Shown here: positions 38,088 to 49,591 of the stretch, in pieces
Position numbering within the stretch: position 1 is the stretch's first letter
Layout: each line of letters starts with the position of its first letter
Assembly (NCBI RefSeq): GCF_030159995.1
Contig: NZ_BSNM01000014.1
Span: 124,001-188,000, forward strand
Length of the DNA stretch: 64,000 bases
Reading direction: 5' to 3'
DNA from: Litoribrevibacter albus
GTDB taxonomy: Bacteria; Pseudomonadota; Gammaproteobacteria; Pseudomonadales; Litoribrevibacteraceae
The notes under the pieces: generated by a model
The model's database searches: none
Told to the model about the DNA's origin: nothing
The model's input: only the letters and a program-made list of their open reading frames with translations
Translations under genes and position numbers: made by a program

Positions 38088-40730
38088 TTGAAAGAACAAA
38101 GCGCTCAAGCTTCCCGAACGGCCATTCCCAAAGAATTATCCCAGAGACTGTTGAAAGAAGGCATATTAATCCTTCTGATTGCAGTTTGTGCCTTCTTATT
38201 TATCTCGTTAATCAGTTACGACGTAAATGACCCTGGATGGAGTACCTCCGCGACTCATCAAGTGGTGCACAACTCTGGAGGTAAGGTTGGTGCGTTTTTT
38301 GCAGACATTCTGCTGTCCTTCTTCGGGTATATGGCATATCTACTGCCGATCCTGATTATCTGGCGCGCTGTTAAAATTATCCGTGAGAAGCAACATGCGC
38401 TTGTTAATCCCTTTATGTTGATGTTGCGCTTTACCGGACTGATAGTGTTCTTGTTGTCTGGCGCGAGTCTGACGGCAATGCATTTTCATGTGTCTCAGGA
38501 ATTATTGCTTCATGGCGCTGGCGGAATCATTGGTCGAGCCTTATCAGAAGCTCTCTATCTCCGTTTTAATCTGCTGGGTAGCACGCTCATTTTATTAGCC
38601 TTATTTTGTATTAGCTGTTCTATGTTTACCGGCGTCTCCTGGATTAAGTTCTTCGAGAATGTGGGACGAATTACATTTGCAGTGCTACGACTTTTTGCCA
38701 AACAATCTCGACAAGTTGCCAGCTACAGTAATAACAAACTTCAAGCACGGGCCGTAAAAACTGCTGAACTTAAGAAAGCGAAAGCTGAGCGGAAACGCGA
38801 ACCGGTAATGATCAGCAGTATCGTGGAAGAAGTGTCTACCGAACCAGAGATTGGGGATATCGACCGAATTGCACAGGTAGTTGAGAAATCTACGGCAAAC
38901 ACTGAGAAGCCAAAACGAGGGCGCACTGAAATCGACCTCGAACTGCCATTGGAGATTACTGAAGACGCAGTCTCAGAAGTTAAAGAGAAGAAATCGTTAA
39001 AAGACCGGCTTCTAAGAAAAGATAAACCGTCCAAAGAGTCTACTGAAAGCAATCCGAAAGAAAAGAAAGGTGATATCAAAGGGGCAATTAAAACCGCTCC
39101 AGGCATTGGTGAGGACGACGCCAACGCACCGAAGATTACACCGCTCAAGACCGAACAGAAGTTAAGTGATCGAACTGAGAAAGAGAAACAAGGGGATCTA
39201 TTTCCAGGTGAAGTGGTTGGCGTACCGCCTTTATCGATCCTGACGCCACCGGATAAAAATCAGGAGACAGGCTATTCACCAGAATCATTAGAAGCCATGT
39301 CTCGATTAATTGAGCTAAAACTCAAGGATTTTGGCGTGATTGCCAAAGTTAAGGAAGTTTGCCCTGGCCCGGTGATTACCCGTTTTGAGATTGAGCCTGC
39401 AGCGGGTGTCAAGGCCGCTAAGATTAGTAACCTTGCTCGAGATCTGGCTCGGTCGTTAGCTGTGGTCAGTGTTCGTGTTGTAGAGGTTATTTCGGGTAAA
39501 ACCTATGTCGGGATAGAAATACCTAACGAAAATCGGCAAATGGTCCGCTTGAGTGAGGTGCTTGGTTCCAATCGTTACGATGATGCCGTATCACCTTTAA
39601 CACTAGGGCTGGGTAACGATATTGCAGGCGAACCTGTGATTGCTGACTTAGCTAAAATGCCTCACTTGTTGGTTGCTGGTACTACGGGTTCAGGTAAGTC
39701 GGTTGGGGTAAACGCCATGTTGGCGAGTATTCTGTTCAAGTCTACACCTGAGCAGGTTCGACTGATTCTAATTGACCCTAAAATGCTCGAACTTTCCATT
39801 TATGATGGTATTCCTCATCTCTTAACGCCAGTTGTAACGGATATGAAAGATGCGGCTAACGGTCTGCGTTGGTGTGTGGCGGAGATGGAGAGACGCTATA
39901 AACTCATGTCGAAGTTAGGGGTTCGAAATATTGCTGGGTACAATAAAAAAGTACTCGATGCTATCAATGCAGACGAACCTATTTTAGATCCTATCTGGAA
40001 GCCTGATGAGCTTTCGATGACGCCAGTGGATGAACAAGTGCAGCCGTATCTGGACAAACTGCCTTTCATTGTGGTGGTGATCGATGAATTTGCTGACATG
40101 ATGATGATTGTCGGTAAGAAAGTTGAAGAACTTATTGCCCGTATTGCCCAGAAAGCACGTGCTGCTGGTATTCACTTGATTCTGGCAACTCAGCGCCCGT
40201 CTGTGGATGTAATCACTGGCTTGATTAAAGCCAACGTCCCGACCCGAATGGCCTTCCAGGTGTCTTCAAAGATTGATTCCAGAACGATTTTAGATCAGGG
40301 CGGCGCAGAGCAGTTGCTTGGTCATGGTGATATGTTGTACATGCCACCCGGCGTAAGTAGTCTGATTCGTGTGCATGGTGCGTTTGTGGATGATGATGAA
40401 GTTCATGCCTTGGTGGATGAATGGAAAACCAGAGGTGAACCTGAATACATCGATGATGTCGTATCTGGGGTTGGTGAAGAGGGCATGTTACCGGGCGAGA
40501 AACCGGAAGGGGGTTCTGGGGACAGCGAATCTGATCCGTTATTTGATGAAGCGGTGGCGTTTGTCACTGAAACCAGAAAAGCCTCTATTTCTTCTGTACA
40601 AAGAAAATTGAAAGTAGGTTATAACCGTGCTGCGAATTTGGTCGAAGCCATGGAAGCGGCCGGGATTGTTACTGAAATGGGTACGAATGGTAGTCGTGAA
40701 GTGTTGGCACCGCCTCCGCCACCTCGATAA
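38088..40730 (+). CDS. ftsK: DNA translocase FtsK
   Basis: FtsK anchors at the division septum and pumps DNA toward dif. The 880 residues have an N-terminal domain with about four membrane segments (roughly 23-190) and a charged linker. The RecA-like motor has [15 protein letters not shown] and [15 protein letters not shown]-terminal winged-helix gamma domain ([20 protein letters not shown]) reads KOPS and contacts XerD. The start is TTG 38088, set by AGGAAG five bases upstream and by the pseudomonad N-terminus; the frame is open to 38010 but without SD. It is followed by lolA and rarA, the conserved order. Confidence 0.95.
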   Translation: MKEQSAQASRTAIPKELSQRLLKEGILILLIAVCAFLFISLISYDVNDPGWSTSATHQVVHNSGGKVGAFFADILLSFFGYMAYLLPILIIWRAVKIIREKQHALVNPFMLMLRFTGLIVFLLSGASLTAMHFHVSQELLLHGAGGIIGRALSEALYLRFNLLGSTLILLALFCISCSMFTGVSWIKFFENVGRITFAVLRLFAKQSRQVASYSNNKLQARAVKTAELKKAKAERKREPVMISSIVEEVSTEPEIGDIDRIAQVVEKSTANTEKPKRGRTEIDLELPLEITEDAVSEVKEKKSLKDRLLRKDKPSKESTESNPKEKKGDIKGAIKTAPGIGEDDANAPKITPLKTEQKLSDRTEKEKQGDLFPGEVVGVPPLSILTPPDKNQETGYSPESLEAMSRLIELKLKDFGVIAKVKEVCPGPVITRFEIEPAAGVKAAKISNLARDLARSLAVVSVRVVEVISGKTYVGIEIPNENRQMVRLSEVLGSNRYDDAVSPLTLGLGNDIAGEPVIADLAKMPHLLVAGTTGSGKSVGVNAMLASILFKSTPEQVRLILIDPKMLELSIYDGIPHLLTPVVTDMKDAANGLRWCVAEMERRYKLMSKLGVRNIAGYNKKVLDAINADEPILDPIWKPDELSMTPVDEQVQPYLDKLPFIVVVIDEFADMMMIVGKKVEELIARIAQKARAAGIHLILATQRPSVDVITGLIKANVPTRMAFQVSSKIDSRTILDQGGAEQLLGHGDMLYMPPGVSSLIRVHGAFVDDDEVHALVDEWKTRGEPEYIDDVVSGVGEEGMLPGEKPEGGSGDSESDPLFDEAVAFVTETRKASISSVQRKLKVGYNRAANLVEAMEAAGIVTEMGTNGSREVLAPPPPPR

Positions 40731-40757
40731 TTATTGATTAGCACTAGGATTGTTTTT

Positions 40758-41399
40758 GTGACCGTGATTTTACGAAGTTTTTCTTTAGTTTTGTTAATGC
40801 TGATGACCGCAGTATCTCAAGCAGCAGACTCAGGTGATCGACTCTCTGCCTTACTTGAAGGTATGAATGCATACTCTGCCAACTTTGAACAAACCACTCA
40901 TGACGCTCAGGGCACTGTTAAACAACGTGGTAAAGGGCAGTTTATCTTAGAGCAACCAGGACGTTTTCGCTGGGTAGTGAAGGAACCGTTTCCTCAGACT
41001 ATCGTTTCTGATGGTGAGTCTGTGTGGGTGTATGATCCTGATCTCGAGCAGGTGAGCATTGATTATCTGGACGAACGTGCGGCTAAAACGCCTGCTGTAT
41101 TGCTTTCTGGGTCATCTGAAGAAATCCGTAAACACTATCGTATTTCTGACAGTCGTGACACGCTTAAAGAAATGTTTATCCTGAATCCAAAGGATGAGGG
41201 CAGCCTGTTCACTATGCTTGTTCTTAATTTCGTGGATGATCAGTTAGTGGAAATGCAAATAGAAGACAGCCTTGGGCAGTTCACTAAAATTGTATTCACT
41301 GGTGTAAGTTTGAATCCGTCTTTAGCTAAAGATACCTTCAGTGTTTCATTTCCAGACTATGTGGATGTCCTGGATAATCGTAAAGCTGTTGGTCAGTAG
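40758..41399 (+). CDS. lolA: Outer-membrane lipoprotein carrier protein LolA
   Basis: LolA is the periplasmic chaperone that carries lipoproteins from LolCDE to LolB. The 213 residues start with a signal peptide (LRSFSLVLLMLMTAVSQA, cleavage near AQA-type SQA). MNAYSANFEQT, GQFILEQPGRFRWV and VWVYDPDLEQV follow. GTG 40758 is chosen because AGGA lies 8 bases ahead; TTG 40734 would lengthen the N-terminus without an SD. It is 27 bases after ftsK. Confidence 0.94.
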   Translation: MTVILRSFSLVLLMLMTAVSQAADSGDRLSALLEGMNAYSANFEQTTHDAQGTVKQRGKGQFILEQPGRFRWVVKEPFPQTIVSDGESVWVYDPDLEQVSIDYLDERAAKTPAVLLSGSSEEIRKHYRISDSRDTLKEMFILNPKDEGSLFTMLVLNFVDDQLVEMQIEDSLGQFTKIVFTGVSLNPSLAKDTFSVSFPDYVDVLDNRKAVGQ

Positions 41400-41420
41400 T
41401 CTTGGTGTTCTTCTCAGCGC

Positions 41421-42779
41421 ATGAGTAATGATCTATTTAGCAATGAAGAGCAGCAGGCTAAAGCTCGTTTCCAGCCTTTAGCGGCACGTTGTCGTCCAAC
41501 CACTTTGAGTGGCTATATTGGCCAGCAACATTTGTTAGGTGAAGGCAAACCGTTGCGTAAGGCCATTGAAGCGAATCAACTTCACTCCATGTTGTTGTGG
41601 GGGCCACCTGGGGTCGGGAAAACAACTTTAGCCAGAATCATTGCCCATAGCTGCAATGCGGAAGTGATTGAAATATCTGCAGTGATGTCTGGTGTGAAAG
41701 ACATTCGGGCGGCGGTAGATCAAGCTAAGATGCATTTGTCCCAGGGACGTCGAACCTTGGTGTTTGTTGATGAAGTTCATCGATTCAATAAAACGCAGCA
41801 GGATGCGTTTTTGCCATACGTTGAAGATGGTACTTTGGTATTCGTCGGGGCAACCACCGAAAATCCGTCCTTCGAAGTGAATAACGCCTTATTGTCCCGT
41901 GCGCGGGTTTATAAACTTCAATCTCTGAATGATGATGAAATTGAGCAATTGCTACGAGTTGCGCTGTCGTCAGATGACGAGCTGTTGTCTCAGGGCGTTT
42001 CCGTTGATCCGGATGCATTAAGTTTGCTTGCAGCTACAGCGATGGGCGATGCCCGTCGTGCTTACAATCTTTTGGAAGTCTCAATTCAGATCGCCCAGGC
42101 TGATTCTCAAACGGAAGGCTCTCTCTTAATCGATCTGATAATCGCAGGGCAAGCTCTTGCCAATGAAACCAAACGGTTCGATAAGCAAGGGGATGCGTTC
42201 TACGATCAAATTTCTGCGTTACATAAGTCCGTAAGGGGCTCGTCGGTTGATGGTGCTTTATATTGGTTTTGTCGAATGCTGGACGGTGGCTGTGATCCTC
42301 TGTACATCGCGCGTCGCGTCGTTCGAATGGCCAGTGAAGAGGTGGGTAATGCCGATCCGCGTGCGTTAGAAGTGTCATTGAATGCCTGGCAAGTGCAAGA
42401 GCGGCTTGGCAGTCCGGAAGGTGAGTTGGCCGTCGCGCAAGCGATCTGTTACATCGCTGCCGCGCCGAAAAGTAATGCAGTGTACACAGCGTACAACAGA
42501 ATGCGGGCCATCGTTGCTGAAACGAAAGACTATGAAGTACCAATGCATATCCGGAATGCACCTACTGAACTGATGAAAGAACATGGGTTTGGTGATGGCT
42601 ATCGATACGCTCACGATGAACCCAACGCATATGCGGCTGGAGAAAACTATTTCCCGGAAGCCTTGAAAGATATCAAGGTCTATCAGCCTGTAGATCGTGG
42701 CTTAGAGAAGAAAATTTCAGAAAAGCTGGAATGGTTAAAACAGTTGGATGATCAGAGTGATCATAAACGTTACGATTAG
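41421..42779 (+). CDS. rarA: Replication-associated recombination protein A (RarA/MgsA)
   Basis: This 452-residue clamp-loader-like AAA+ ATPase acts at stalled forks. Motifs are RPTTLSGYIGQQHLLG, Walker A GPPGVGKTTL, Walker B FVDEVHRFNKTQQD, GATTENPSFEVN and a C-terminal tetramerisation region (CDPLYIARRVVRMASEEVG). Order ftsK-lolA-rarA-crcB-serS is conserved. Confidence 0.95.
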   Translation: MSNDLFSNEEQQAKARFQPLAARCRPTTLSGYIGQQHLLGEGKPLRKAIEANQLHSMLLWGPPGVGKTTLARIIAHSCNAEVIEISAVMSGVKDIRAAVDQAKMHLSQGRRTLVFVDEVHRFNKTQQDAFLPYVEDGTLVFVGATTENPSFEVNNALLSRARVYKLQSLNDDEIEQLLRVALSSDDELLSQGVSVDPDALSLLAATAMGDARRAYNLLEVSIQIAQADSQTEGSLLIDLIIAGQALANETKRFDKQGDAFYDQISALHKSVRGSSVDGALYWFCRMLDGGCDPLYIARRVVRMASEEVGNADPRALEVSLNAWQVQERLGSPEGELAVAQAICYIAAAPKSNAVYTAYNRMRAIVAETKDYEVPMHIRNAPTELMKEHGFGDGYRYAHDEPNAYAAGENYFPEALKDIKVYQPVDRGLEKKISEKLEWLKQLDDQSDHKRYD

Positions 42780-42828
42780 TCAGTGGCGTATTCGTTCCAG
42801 CAAATAAAGGACATATAGAGAGAAAACC

Positions 42829-43206
42829 ATGCTATCAAACATGTTATGGGTATCATTAGGGGCAGTGCTTGGTGCGAATGCGCGCTATCTGGTATCGGTT
42901 CTAATGGTTCAATACCTGGGGAAACCCGGTTATTGGGCAACCTTGTCCGTTAACCTTGTTGGTTCCTTTCTTTTGGGGTTGGTTGCTGGTTTTATCTTAG
43001 GGAAACTGGATAATACCCACCATTATTGGTTTTTAATTGCGGTTGGTGGGCTAGGGTCATTCACAACATTTTCAACTTTTTCGTTGGATATGCTGTTTTT
43101 AATCCAACAACAGCAAGTTATCTATTCAATTCTCTATGCTGCCGTGAGTATAATTACCGGTTTAATTTTCGTGTATTTGGGCTGGATGTTGTCGCGGTTG
43201 ATATAA
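42829..43206 (+). CDS. crcB: Fluoride ion channel CrcB/Fluc
   Basis: This 125-residue, four-helix membrane protein works as a dual-topology dimer exporting fluoride. The N-terminal GAVLGANARYL, NLVGSFLLGL and the GGLGSFTTFSTFS break motif are diagnostic. SD is AAGGAC or GAGA, both moderate. No fluoride riboswitch is evident in the 49-base leader, so expression is probably from the rarA transcript. Confidence 0.95.
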   Translation: MLSNMLWVSLGAVLGANARYLVSVLMVQYLGKPGYWATLSVNLVGSFLLGLVAGFILGKLDNTHHYWFLIAVGGLGSFTTFSTFSLDMLFLIQQQQVIYSILYAAVSIITGLIFVYLGWMLSRLI

Positions 43207-43239
43207 ATCCGTTTGATGTACCCAGTCTGATTTAAGTAA

Positions 43240-44541
<1,302 letters not shown>

Positions 44542-44599
44542 GTCCTTAACTGTGGTTAAACACTAGCCAAAATGATTAAGCGTCTCGCAAGATGAACAG

Positions 44600-44647
44600 A
44601 AAAGCACTGACTATACTTGATAACTTAACAAGTGGTCGGTGCTTTTT
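44600..44647 (+). terminator. Terminator after serS
   Basis: AAAAGCACTGAC pairs with GTCGGTGCTTTT (one G-T pair). Inside it ACTTG pairs with CAAGT. The stem ends in TTTTT. It separates serS from cysG. Confidence 0.8.
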
Positions 44648-44712
44648 ACTTTTTGAACTACTGACTTCTGTGCTTAGGTCTTTCTGTAGTTCATCCATTC
44701 TGAGGAGTTCGA

Positions 44713-46110
44713 ATGGAATTTCTTCCTTTATTTCATAAGCTTGAAAATAAAATCTGTCTTGTCGTCGGTGGCGGTGTGATTGCATCCCGTCGGGCTCATA
44801 TCCTGCTCCAAGCGGGAGCTGATGTGACGGTTATTTCACCAGAGATCGATGATAACCTCGCTAGCAGTGTTGAAGACAGTAAGCTTAAGTGGATTCGCTC
44901 AACATTCGATGTCGATGCGCTGGATCATTTGTTGGATCGTATCTTTCTCGTGGTGGCAGCCACAGATAACGATTCAGTAAACCATGCGGTGGCGCAATTT
45001 GCCGAAGATCATAATATTCCTGTCAACGTAGCCTCTGATGCCTCTCGCGGGGATGTGATTTTTCCATCGATCATTGATCGTTCCCCTGTGATTGCAGCCG
45101 TTGCCAGTGGTTCTAAATCGCCGGTGATCAGTCGTTTGCTTCGTGGCACGCTGGAAGCAGCCTTGCCAGCCCACATCGGGAAACTTACCGATATTGCAGG
45201 AGAGTTTCGAGCTAAGGTTAAGGAAAAAATTTCAGACAGCAATCGTCGTCGCGCGTTTTGGGAGCGTTTCTTTCAGGGCCCGGCAGGTGCCGCAGCGTTG
45301 GCTAATGATGCCCAAACGTCTCGTGAAATGCTGGTAGATGCGTTGGAAGGATTTGATCCTGACGTTCATCCTGGTGAGGTGTATCTGATAGGTGCGGGCC
45401 CTGGTGACCCGGATTTGCTGACGCTGAAAGCGCTGCGCCTTATTCAACAGGCTGATGTGGTGTTTTATGACCGCTTGGTATCTCAACCGATTCTCGATAT
45501 GTGTCGCCGTGACGCCAAGTTAGTAAACGTAGGTAAAGCTCGCAGTGACCATACGGTGCCTCAAGATCAAATCAATCAGTTACTCGTCGAGTACGCTCAG
45601 AAAGGACATCGTGTGCTTCGCCTGAAAGGTGGCGATCCATTCATCTTTGGTCGGGGTGGAGAAGAGCTGGAAGAGTTAGCGGCCAGTGGCGTGCCTTTCC
45701 AAATCGTTCCAGGCATTACCGCTGCATCCGGTTGTGCGGCCTATTCTGGCATTCCGTTAACGCATAGAGATTACTCTCAGTCAGTACGCTTTATCACTGG
45801 TCATTTGAAAAATGATACCTGTGACTTGCCGTGGCACGAATATGCTCATGAGAATCAGACTCTGGTGTTCTACATGGGCTTGGTTGGATTACCTATTATC
45901 TGTAAACAGTTGATTGCTCATGGTATGCGTTCGGACATGCCGATGGCATTGGTTCAAAAAGGGACGACGCCAGATCAGAAGGTGTTGTTAGGCACTTTGG
46001 AAACTATGCCTGAGCTTGTGCAGTCTAACGAAATTAAACCGCCAACTTTGATCATTATCGGTGAAGTGGTTCGCTTGCATGACCAATTGGCGTGGTATCG
46101 GGCTGACTAA
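44713..46110 (+). CDS. cysG: Siroheme synthase CysG (trifunctional)
   Basis: The 465 residues combine two enzymes. The N-terminal ~210 are the precorrin-2 dehydrogenase/ferrochelatase with a Rossmann motif (VVGGGVIASRRAHILLQAGA). The C-terminal ~250 are the SAM-dependent uroporphyrinogen-III methyltransferase, with YLIGAGPGDPDLLTLKAL, RLKGGDPFIFGRGGEE and VPGITAASGCAAY. The product siroheme serves sulfite and nitrite reductases. Next to serS as in Pseudomonas. Length matches E. coli CysG (457). Confidence 0.96.
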   Translation: MEFLPLFHKLENKICLVVGGGVIASRRAHILLQAGADVTVISPEIDDNLASSVEDSKLKWIRSTFDVDALDHLLDRIFLVVAATDNDSVNHAVAQFAEDHNIPVNVASDASRGDVIFPSIIDRSPVIAAVASGSKSPVISRLLRGTLEAALPAHIGKLTDIAGEFRAKVKEKISDSNRRRAFWERFFQGPAGAAALANDAQTSREMLVDALEGFDPDVHPGEVYLIGAGPGDPDLLTLKALRLIQQADVVFYDRLVSQPILDMCRRDAKLVNVGKARSDHTVPQDQINQLLVEYAQKGHRVLRLKGGDPFIFGRGGEELEELAASGVPFQIVPGITAASGCAAYSGIPLTHRDYSQSVRFITGHLKNDTCDLPWHEYAHENQTLVFYMGLVGLPIICKQLIAHGMRSDMPMALVQKGTTPDQKVLLGTLETMPELVQSNEIKPPTLIIIGEVVRLHDQLAWYRAD

Positions 46111-46151
46111 GCGTCAGCCGTTATCAAATATTATTTAGAAATTTGAGCATT

Positions 46152-47048
46152 ATGAACGCATTTCCTATTGATTATATTGAACCTGTCTTCCGTCCGCCGA
46201 GTGAGGCTAAGTCGTTAATTTTACAAGTGACAAATGGTTGTTCGTGGAATAACTGTACCTTTTGTGAAATGTATACAGCGCCACAGAAGAAGTTTCGAGT
46301 TAAACCGGTTGAAGAATTAGATGCTGAGCTTGAACGGATGGCTAAGGCTATGCCGTATTTAAGCCGTATCTTTCTTGCCGACGGCGATGCAATGACACTA
46401 TCGTATCGTCGTCTTAAAGAGGTGTTGGAATGTATTCGTAAACATTATCCGAACATCGAACGGGTTACTGCGTACTGCTTGCCTAGGAACCTAAAGAATA
46501 AAACCGTTGAGCAGCTGCAGGAGCTTAAAGAACTTGGGCTGACCATGGTTTACGTGGGCTGTGAATCCGGTGACGATACAGTTCTTGAAAAAGTTCAAAA
46601 AGGCGAGTCTTTTGAGTCCTCGAAAGAAGCTTTGTTGAAGCTGAAAGGGGCGGGTATCAAGTCCTCGGTGATGATCCTTAATGGCTTGGGCGGTAGGAAG
46701 TATTCTGAGCAGCACGCAATCAACAGTGCCAAACTTATGAATGAGACCCAGCCTGAATTTGTGTCCACTCTGGTTGTTTCTTTCCCGATGGGCGAGCAAC
46801 GTTTCAATGAAGGCTTTGGTGGCGAATACGAGCCTTTGACTCAGGAAGATTTGTTTAAGGAAATTCGTACCTTATTGGCAAACCTTGAGCTGGAAAATAC
46901 CGTATTCCGCTCGGATCATGCGTCAAACTATCTGGTGCTTAAAGGAACCTTGGGTGCAGATAAACAACGACTGCTCGAAAAAGTAGATACGGCGATTAAT
47001 CAGCCGGGCATCATTCCACTTCGACAAGAATGGCAGCGCGGGCTATAA
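46152..47048 (+). CDS. Radical SAM protein of unknown substrate
   Basis: This 298-residue single-domain radical SAM protein has its cluster motif in TNGCSWNNCTFCEMYTAP. The spacing is Cys-x4-Cys-x2-Cys rather than the usual Cys-x3-Cys-x2-Cys. FLADGDAMTL and YVGCESGDDTVLEKVQKG follow the HemN/Elp3-like core. No accessory domain (B12, TRAM, SPASM) is seen. Uncharacterised relatives share the CSxNxCTFC motif. ATG 46152 is chosen; TTG 46143 would add three residues. It lies between cysG and the DUF1285 gene. Substrate unknown. Confidence 0.8.
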   Translation: MNAFPIDYIEPVFRPPSEAKSLILQVTNGCSWNNCTFCEMYTAPQKKFRVKPVEELDAELERMAKAMPYLSRIFLADGDAMTLSYRRLKEVLECIRKHYPNIERVTAYCLPRNLKNKTVEQLQELKELGLTMVYVGCESGDDTVLEKVQKGESFESSKEALLKLKGAGIKSSVMILNGLGGRKYSEQHAINSAKLMNETQPEFVSTLVVSFPMGEQRFNEGFGGEYEPLTQEDLFKEIRTLLANLELENTVFRSDHASNYLVLKGTLGADKQRLLEKVDTAINQPGIIPLRQEWQRGL

Positions 47049-47086
47049 GCCAGCTGTTATTGATTTCTTTATTGGACAAGTAACTT

Positions 47087-47653
47087 ATGAAAGATCTTGA
47101 AGCTCACGTTTCAGAACTCATCAAAGACAGTTCTCCTAAAGGCAGTAAGCCTGCGCCGGTTGAGTTGTGGAACCCTGAGTTATCAGGAAATATCGACATC
47201 GTTGTTAAACGAGATGGACGTTGGTTTCATGAAGGATCAGAGATCAAGCGCAAAGAAATTGTGAAGATCTTTTGCAACATTCTAAAGCTTGAGAACGATG
47301 AGTACTTCCTGGTTACTCCGGTTGAGAAGTGGCGTATCCAGGTGGAAGATGCTCCGTTTTTGGTGGTGTCACTTGAGAGCATAGAAACAGAAGAGGGCGC
47401 AGCTCTGCAGTTGACTACGAAAACGGGTGAAAGCTTCGTGTTAGGGAGTGACCATCACCTAGAAGTTGAGTACAAAGCGGGCATTGATGGCGAACCAAGC
47501 CCGTATGCACTGGTCAGAACCAATCTAAAAGCGTTGATTGCACGCAACGTATTTTATCAGTTGGTTGAACTGGCTGATGTTGAAGAAGAGTCTGGTAAAA
47601 GCTACATGGTGGTCTATAGCCAAGGTCAACGGTTTGTTTTAGGTCAGTGCTAG
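47087..47653 (+). CDS. DUF1285-family protein
   Basis: This 188-residue soluble protein has the DUF1285 pattern: a short N-terminal helix, PAPVELWNPELSGNIDIVVKR-type segment (about 22-42), WFHEGSEIKRKEIVKIF, DEYFLVTPVEKWRIQVEDAPF and a C-terminal YQLVELA. Function of the family is not established. It is on the same strand between the radical SAM gene and uvrC. Confidence 0.82.
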   Translation: MKDLEAHVSELIKDSSPKGSKPAPVELWNPELSGNIDIVVKRDGRWFHEGSEIKRKEIVKIFCNILKLENDEYFLVTPVEKWRIQVEDAPFLVVSLESIETEEGAALQLTTKTGESFVLGSDHHLEVEYKAGIDGEPSPYALVRTNLKALIARNVFYQLVELADVEEESGKSYMVVYSQGQRFVLGQC

Positions 47654-47689
47654 TTCGCAGTGAATGACTAAGACCTGATAGAGAGTGAT

Positions 47690-49570
47690 ATGTCTTCCGA
47701 TTTAATTGCTACGGACGCCCCAGAAGAACACGCTTCTGAATCTCAATTCGATGCAAAAAGCTTCCTTAATAGTGTGACTGAGTTGCCTGGTGTTTATCGA
47801 ATGTTCGATGAAAACCAGGGGTTACTGTACGTCGGGAAGGCCAAAAATCTGAAAAAACGCTTGTCGAGCTACTTTCGAAGCACGGGTTTGCCAGTCAAAA
47901 CCCGAGTATTGGTCGGCCGAATAGCCAGCATTGAGGTGACCATTACCAACAGCGAGACCGAAGCGCTGTTGTTAGAGCAGAATCTGATTAAAAAGCACCG
48001 GCCGCCGTTCAATGTTTTGCTTCGCGATGATAAATCTTACCCCTATGTTTATTTGTCTGACCACAGTGATTATCCGTACTTTGCATTTCGCCGAGGTCTA
48101 AAGCGAGGTAAGGGGCAGTATTTTGGGCCTTATCCAAGCAGTGGCGCAGTCAAAGAAAGTCTTGCCTTGCTTCAGAAGCTTTTTAAAGTTCGCCAGTGTG
48201 ATGATGCTTACTTTAAAAATCGCTCTCGTCCGTGTCTTCAATATCAGATTAAACGCTGTTCTGCCCCGTGCGTTGGCTATGTAACGCCTGAGCGTTATCA
48301 GGAAGATGTACGGCATACAGCAATGTTTCTTCAAGGTAAGAACAACGAAGTTATTCATGAACTGATGCGCGATATGGATGGTGCCTCTCAATCACTGGAT
48401 TTTGAGTTAGCCGCAGAGCTTCGTGATCAAATTTCTGCTCTTCGTAAAGTGCAGGAGCAGCAATATGTTGCGGGCGAAGGATCGGATGCAAACGCAGACG
48501 TTGTAGCGGTCGCGATGCAGCCGGGCGGTGTATGTATTTCTGTTTTGTATGTTCGTGGTGGTCAGGTTCTGGGGAATAAGATTTATTACCCCAATATTCG
48601 ATTGGATGAAACAGAGAGCGAGCTGATTTCAACCTTGATTACTCAGTTGTATTTAACTGAAGGTGCGACACGTGAAATTCCACAAGAACTGATCTGTTCT
48701 CATCAACCCAATGATCAGGACCTGCTGGTCTCCGCTTTTCAAAGTATTGCTAACACCAAGATTGAGATTAAACACAAGGTTAGGGCTCAGAAGTCTAAAT
48801 GGCTGGAATTATCCTTAAAGAACGCTGAGCAGAGTTTGCAATCCTTGTTGAACAACAAGCAAAACATGATGCAGCGCTTCCGATCTTTGCAGGATGCGCT
48901 AGAGCTGGATGAGGTTCCGTTGCGCTTGGAGTGCTTTGACATCAGCCACAGTTCAGGGGAAGCGACAGTTGCCAGTTGTGTGGTCTTTGATCAGAACGGC
49001 CCCGCCAAAAATGAATACCGCTCTTACAATATCGAAGGCATCACGGGTGGGGATGATTATGCGGCCATGCATCAGGCACTTACTCGACGCTTTACCAAGC
49101 TAAAGAAAGGGGAAGGCAAGATTCCCGATATTTTGGTGATTGATGGTGGTAAGGGGCAAATTAATCAGGCGCTCGATGTTTTGCGAGAACTTCAAGTTAC
49201 TGGAATTGACGTGGTAGGTTTGGCGAAAGGCCCAGAGCGAAAGTCTGGCTTCGAAACCATTTTCCTCAATGGTGTGGATCAAGAACTGGCTCTGGATGCC
49301 AACCATCCCGGATTTCTTCTGTTACAGCATATTCGTGATGAAGCACACCGGTTTGCGGTTAGCAAACATCGTTGGCGGCGTGGTAAGGCCCGTAAACGCT
49401 CGTTATTGGAAGATATTGAAGGTGTTGGTCCTAAACGGCGTAAGGCATTGATTAACTTCTTCGGTGGATTACAGGAAATTCAAAACGCCAGTGCTGATGA
49501 ATTGGCTAAAGTCCCTGGTATCAGTCGCTCTCTTGCGGATGAAATTTATGCAAACTTGCATAATATCTAA
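47690..49570 (+). CDS. uvrC: UvrABC system protein C
   Basis: UvrC makes both incisions in nucleotide-excision repair. The 626 residues carry the GIY-YIG 3'-nuclease (PGVYRMFDENQGLLYVGKAK) and the Cys-containing SRPCLQYQIKRCSAPCVGY. A UvrB-binding UVR segment lies around DFELAAELRDQISALR. The RNase H-like 5'-nuclease has FDISHSSGEATVAS and LVIDGGKGQ, and tandem HhH motifs (IEGVGPKRRKALINFFGG) close the protein. gacA, its usual upstream partner, is elsewhere in the window. Confidence 0.97.
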   Translation: MSSDLIATDAPEEHASESQFDAKSFLNSVTELPGVYRMFDENQGLLYVGKAKNLKKRLSSYFRSTGLPVKTRVLVGRIASIEVTITNSETEALLLEQNLIKKHRPPFNVLLRDDKSYPYVYLSDHSDYPYFAFRRGLKRGKGQYFGPYPSSGAVKESLALLQKLFKVRQCDDAYFKNRSRPCLQYQIKRCSAPCVGYVTPERYQEDVRHTAMFLQGKNNEVIHELMRDMDGASQSLDFELAAELRDQISALRKVQEQQYVAGEGSDANADVVAVAMQPGGVCISVLYVRGGQVLGNKIYYPNIRLDETESELISTLITQLYLTEGATREIPQELICSHQPNDQDLLVSAFQSIANTKIEIKHKVRAQKSKWLELSLKNAEQSLQSLLNNKQNMMQRFRSLQDALELDEVPLRLECFDISHSSGEATVASCVVFDQNGPAKNEYRSYNIEGITGGDDYAAMHQALTRRFTKLKKGEGKIPDILVIDGGKGQINQALDVLRELQVTGIDVVGLAKGPERKSGFETIFLNGVDQELALDANHPGFLLLQHIRDEAHRFAVSKHRWRRGKARKRSLLEDIEGVGPKRRKALINFFGGLQEIQNASADELAKVPGISRSLADEIYANLHNI

Positions 49571-49591
49571 TCGGATTAAGGACTAAGACGT

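Noticed and set aside
42780-42828. Fluoride riboswitch ahead of crcB
   Set aside because: The leader is only 49 bases and shows no pseudoknot-type pattern; crcB probably rides on the rarA transcript.
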